The translations under genes were made by a program, and so were the position numbers. A stretch of DNA of 8,865 nt from Desulfoprunum sp. (lineage in GTDB: Bacteria > Desulfobacterota > Desulfobulbia > Desulfobulbales > Desulfocapsaceae): positions 1 through 8,865 of the forward strand of contig JAUYSF010000113.1 of assembly GCA_030696435.1 (NCBI GenBank), in the 5' to 3' direction. Shown here piece by piece: positions 7,028 through 8,865 of this stretch. The notes below the pieces were generated by a model, which saw only the letters and a program-made list of their open reading frames with translations, was not told the origin of the DNA and did no database searches. The first letter of the stretch is position 1, and every line of letters starts with the position of its first letter.

Positions 7028-7072
7028 GTTTCCTATACCGCCGCCATCATCGTGCATCAGGCGAAAATAATT

Positions 7073-7077
7073 AAGGA
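7073..7077 (+). promoter_or_regulatory. Ribosome binding site of motA
   Basis: AAGGA lies 5 nt before the ATG at 7083, supporting that start. The 55-bp flbD-motA gap contains no visible terminator. Confidence 0.65.
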
Positions 7078-7082
7078 AAAAT

Positions 7083-7856
7083 ATGGACATAGCAACAATT
7101 CTTGGCATCGCAATTGCCTTTATCGCCATTCTCGGCGGCAACGTAATGGAAGGCGGCCACACCAGTTCTCTGATACAACCAACAGCTTTATTGATCGTCG
7201 CCGGTGGAACCATTGGTGCCACCTTTGTCTCCTTCCCCTTGGGAGATCTTATTAAGGCTTTAAAAGATGTAATAAAGGTCATCATTCCACCGAAAGAAGA
7301 CATGGAACAGATCATTACAGACCTGGCCTCCTATGGTAATATGGCCCGCCATAACGGCTTGCTTGCCCTGCAGCCCATGGTGCAGGAGGCTGGCAATGAC
7401 CCATTCAAGGCCAAGGCCCTACAACTCATTGTCGACGGTACAGACCCCCAACAATTCAACACCTTTATGGAAATCGAACTCTCGTCGTTTGAGACAAGTG
7501 AAAAGATAGGGGTTGAGGTTTTTGAGACTGCAGGTGGATTTGCCCCAACCATCGGCATTATCGGCGCAGTTCTCGGGCTTATTCATGTCATGCAGAATCT
7601 TTCCGATCCTTCCAAACTGGGAACAGGTATTGCGGTGGCCTTCGTGGCAACCATCTACGGACTTGTTATTGCCAATATCTTCTGCATTCCCATCAGTTCC
7701 AAACTAAAAAAACGCCTAAAAACCCAAATACTTATCAAGACACTTATCATAGAAGGTCTTCTTGACATCCAATCAGGCATGAACCCCAGACTCATGACCA
7801 TGAAGCTCCAGGGATTTCTGCCTCCTGATAAGAAAAAATCCGCAACCGAGGGTTGA
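7083..7856 (+). CDS. motA: Flagellar motor stator protein MotA
   Basis: The protein has 257 residues and four hydrophobic segments (about 3-20, 34-52, 150-170 and 183-203), with a cytoplasmic loop of about 95 residues between the second and third. MotA forms the ring around MotB in the proton- or sodium-driven stator that pushes on rotor FliG. Hallmarks are FETAGGFAPTIGIIGAVLGL (147-166) with the conserved proline P155, the second proline P203 in CIPISSKL, and the terminal motif NPRLMTMKLQGFLPP (234-248). In the cytoplasmic loop, R89 aligns with E. coli R90, but the position of E. coli E98 is Q97, an atypical change. The gene starts 55 bp after flbD and ends 6 nt before motB, a classic stator pair. 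The ion used is not evident from sequence. Confidence 0.95.
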   Translation: MDIATILGIAIAFIAILGGNVMEGGHTSSLIQPTALLIVAGGTIGATFVSFPLGDLIKALKDVIKVIIPPKEDMEQIITDLASYGNMARHNGLLALQPMVQEAGNDPFKAKALQLIVDGTDPQQFNTFMEIELSSFETSEKIGVEVFETAGGFAPTIGIIGAVLGLIHVMQNLSDPSKLGTGIAVAFVATIYGLVIANIFCIPISSKLKKRLKTQILIKTLIIEGLLDIQSGMNPRLMTMKLQGFLPPDKKKSATEG

Positions 7857-7862
7857 TGCGTT

Positions 7863-8804
7863 ATGGCCAAGAGAAAGCAGGAACACGAGAAAGAAGCAAA
7901 TCATGAACGTTGGCTGGTATCCTATGCCGATTTCATCACTCTGCTTTTCGCGGTTTTCGTAACGCTCTATGCCATGTCGTATACCGATAAACAGAAGGTC
8001 GAACAGGTTATAGCCTCAACCAATGCGGCCTTTGGCCTCACCAAGAGCAATGCAACTCCGGCCTTCAATGTCATACAATCAAGTGATATCATGCCGGTAC
8101 CTGGTATTGTCGCCGAAAAAAAGAAAAAAATGACAAAGCCTGAAACGGGGGATTTGGGTAAGCAGGAAAAGGAAAAGAAAAAAGCTGAAGAAGAGAAAAA
8201 AGCCCTGGAAGAAAAAGAAAAGCTGAAAACCGGAGCAGCGGGCGACATCCCTCCACCTGCCCCCAAGATTGCCGCCCAACAAGAGGCGGCAGCAAAACCA
8301 CGGGCCGGTGATCAAGAATTCAAAAAAATCAAAGAAACAATCACAACATTTCTGAAGGCAAAAGGGGCTGAAGAGAAAGTCAAGCTGACTCTTGATTCAC
8401 GAGGCCTGGTCATCAGCCTGAAAGATAGCGAATTTTTCGATTCCGGCAATGCCTCGGTGCGCCTGTGGTCGATGCCTCTTCTCAACGATATCGCCACATC
8501 TATCAATAAGTATAACAACGCAATACGCATTGAAGGTCATACCGATAACGTGCCGATCAAGACCTCGGCCTTTCCTTCGAACTGGGAACTCTCGACAGCA
8601 CGAGCCACCAATATAGTGCAGTATCTGATTAACACCCATGGCTTCTCTCCCGAAAAACTGTCCGCCATCGGTTATGGCGAATACCGCCCCATTGCCGATA
8701 ACAACACAGCGGAAGGAAGACAGAAAAACCGCAGGGTTGACGTGGTTATTCTGTCGAGTGCCGGGGAGCAGGGCGAACCGACAGCAGGGCCACGCCAAGA
8801 ATAA
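7863..8804 (+). CDS. motB: Flagellar motor stator protein MotB with OmpA-type peptidoglycan-binding domain
   Basis: The protein has 313 residues. A basic N-terminal tail (RKQEHEKEANHERW) leads into a single membrane helix at about 17-39, with SYAD carrying D23, the ion-binding aspartate of the stator channel. A linker follows, strikingly rich in Lys and Glu at 85-122 and then Pro/Ala-rich at 127-147. The periplasmic OmpA/MotB domain covers about 170-300: EGHTDNVPI (224-232), NWELSTARA (240-248), LSAIGYGEYRPIADN (266-280) and NRRVDVVIL (289-297). This domain anchors the stator to peptidoglycan. The likely ribosome site, GAGGG, overlaps the last codons of motA, 10 nt before the ATG, so translation is probably coupled. 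The linker also contains a shift-prone A-rich heptamer. Confidence 0.95.
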   Translation: MAKRKQEHEKEANHERWLVSYADFITLLFAVFVTLYAMSYTDKQKVEQVIASTNAAFGLTKSNATPAFNVIQSSDIMPVPGIVAEKKKKMTKPETGDLGKQEKEKKKAEEEKKALEEKEKLKTGAAGDIPPPAPKIAAQQEAAAKPRAGDQEFKKIKETITTFLKAKGAEEKVKLTLDSRGLVISLKDSEFFDSGNASVRLWSMPLLNDIATSINKYNNAIRIEGHTDNVPIKTSAFPSNWELSTARATNIVQYLINTHGFSPEKLSAIGYGEYRPIADNNTAEGRQKNRRVDVVILSSAGEQGEPTAGPRQE

Positions 8805-8854
8805 TAATTGGCTTTTTATCTGCTCATTCCATTGCCAAATCAAAATGAGAACGA

Positions 8855-8859
8855 TAAGG
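8855..8859 (+). promoter_or_regulatory. Possible ribosome binding site of the next gene beyond the window
   Basis: TAAGG lies 6 nt before the right edge in the 61 bp after motB, which shows no clear terminator. In related flagellar operons fliL often follows motB, so a start codon may lie just outside. This is an inference from gene order. Confidence 0.25.
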
Positions 8860-8865
8860 TAAGCG

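Noticed and set aside
8823..8849. CTCATT/AATGAG inverted repeat after motB as a terminator
   Set aside because: The stem is only 6 bp, A/T-rich, with a 15-nt loop and no T-run; the flagellar operon probably continues.

Overview
The window looks like chromosomal DNA from a motile Gram-negative bacterium with a diderm envelope. It encodes an MsbA-type lipid A flippase, an O-antigen-ligase-like membrane protein and a flagellar stator. The FlbD-MotA-MotB order, the protein flavour and the moderate GC content suggest Desulfobacterota (former Deltaproteobacteria, perhaps Desulfobulbales). That assignment is an inference from remembered family resemblance; no search was possible.

Layout. (1) Positions 1-1926, plus strand: the 3' end of an MsbA-like ABC exporter followed by a WaaL/Wzy-type polymerase-ligase, the envelope polysaccharide end of an operon. 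(2) Positions 1881-6421, minus strand: a tight three-gene set, read in the order nucleosidase-like protein of unknown function (562 aa, DUF6909-like), membrane sensor histidine kinase (607 aa), GT4 glycosyltransferase (338 aa). The gaps are 9 and 2 nt, so they are probably co-transcribed and translationally coupled. The glycosyltransferase tail overlaps the ligase tail by 46 bp in convergent orientation. (3) Positions 6422-6802: a 381-bp divergent intergenic region holding the leader of the minus-strand operon, with a candidate promoter, a 7-bp-stem inverted repeat and a possible upstream ORF. (4) Positions 6803-8804, plus strand: flbD, motA and motB, the start of a flagellar operon that probably continues beyond the right edge.

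How they fit. MsbA, the ligase and the glycosyltransferase all fit lipopolysaccharide or other surface glycan assembly. FlbD, MotA and MotB fit flagellar rotation. The least understood part is the middle operon. Its first gene is a protein of unknown function whose C-terminal half carries hallmarks of the nucleoside phosphorylase/nucleosidase fold. It sits in the same reading frame as, and three sense codons ahead of, a sensor kinase with a methionine-rich sensor domain and no response regulator beside it. No mobile element, tRNA, rRNA or CRISPR array was seen.
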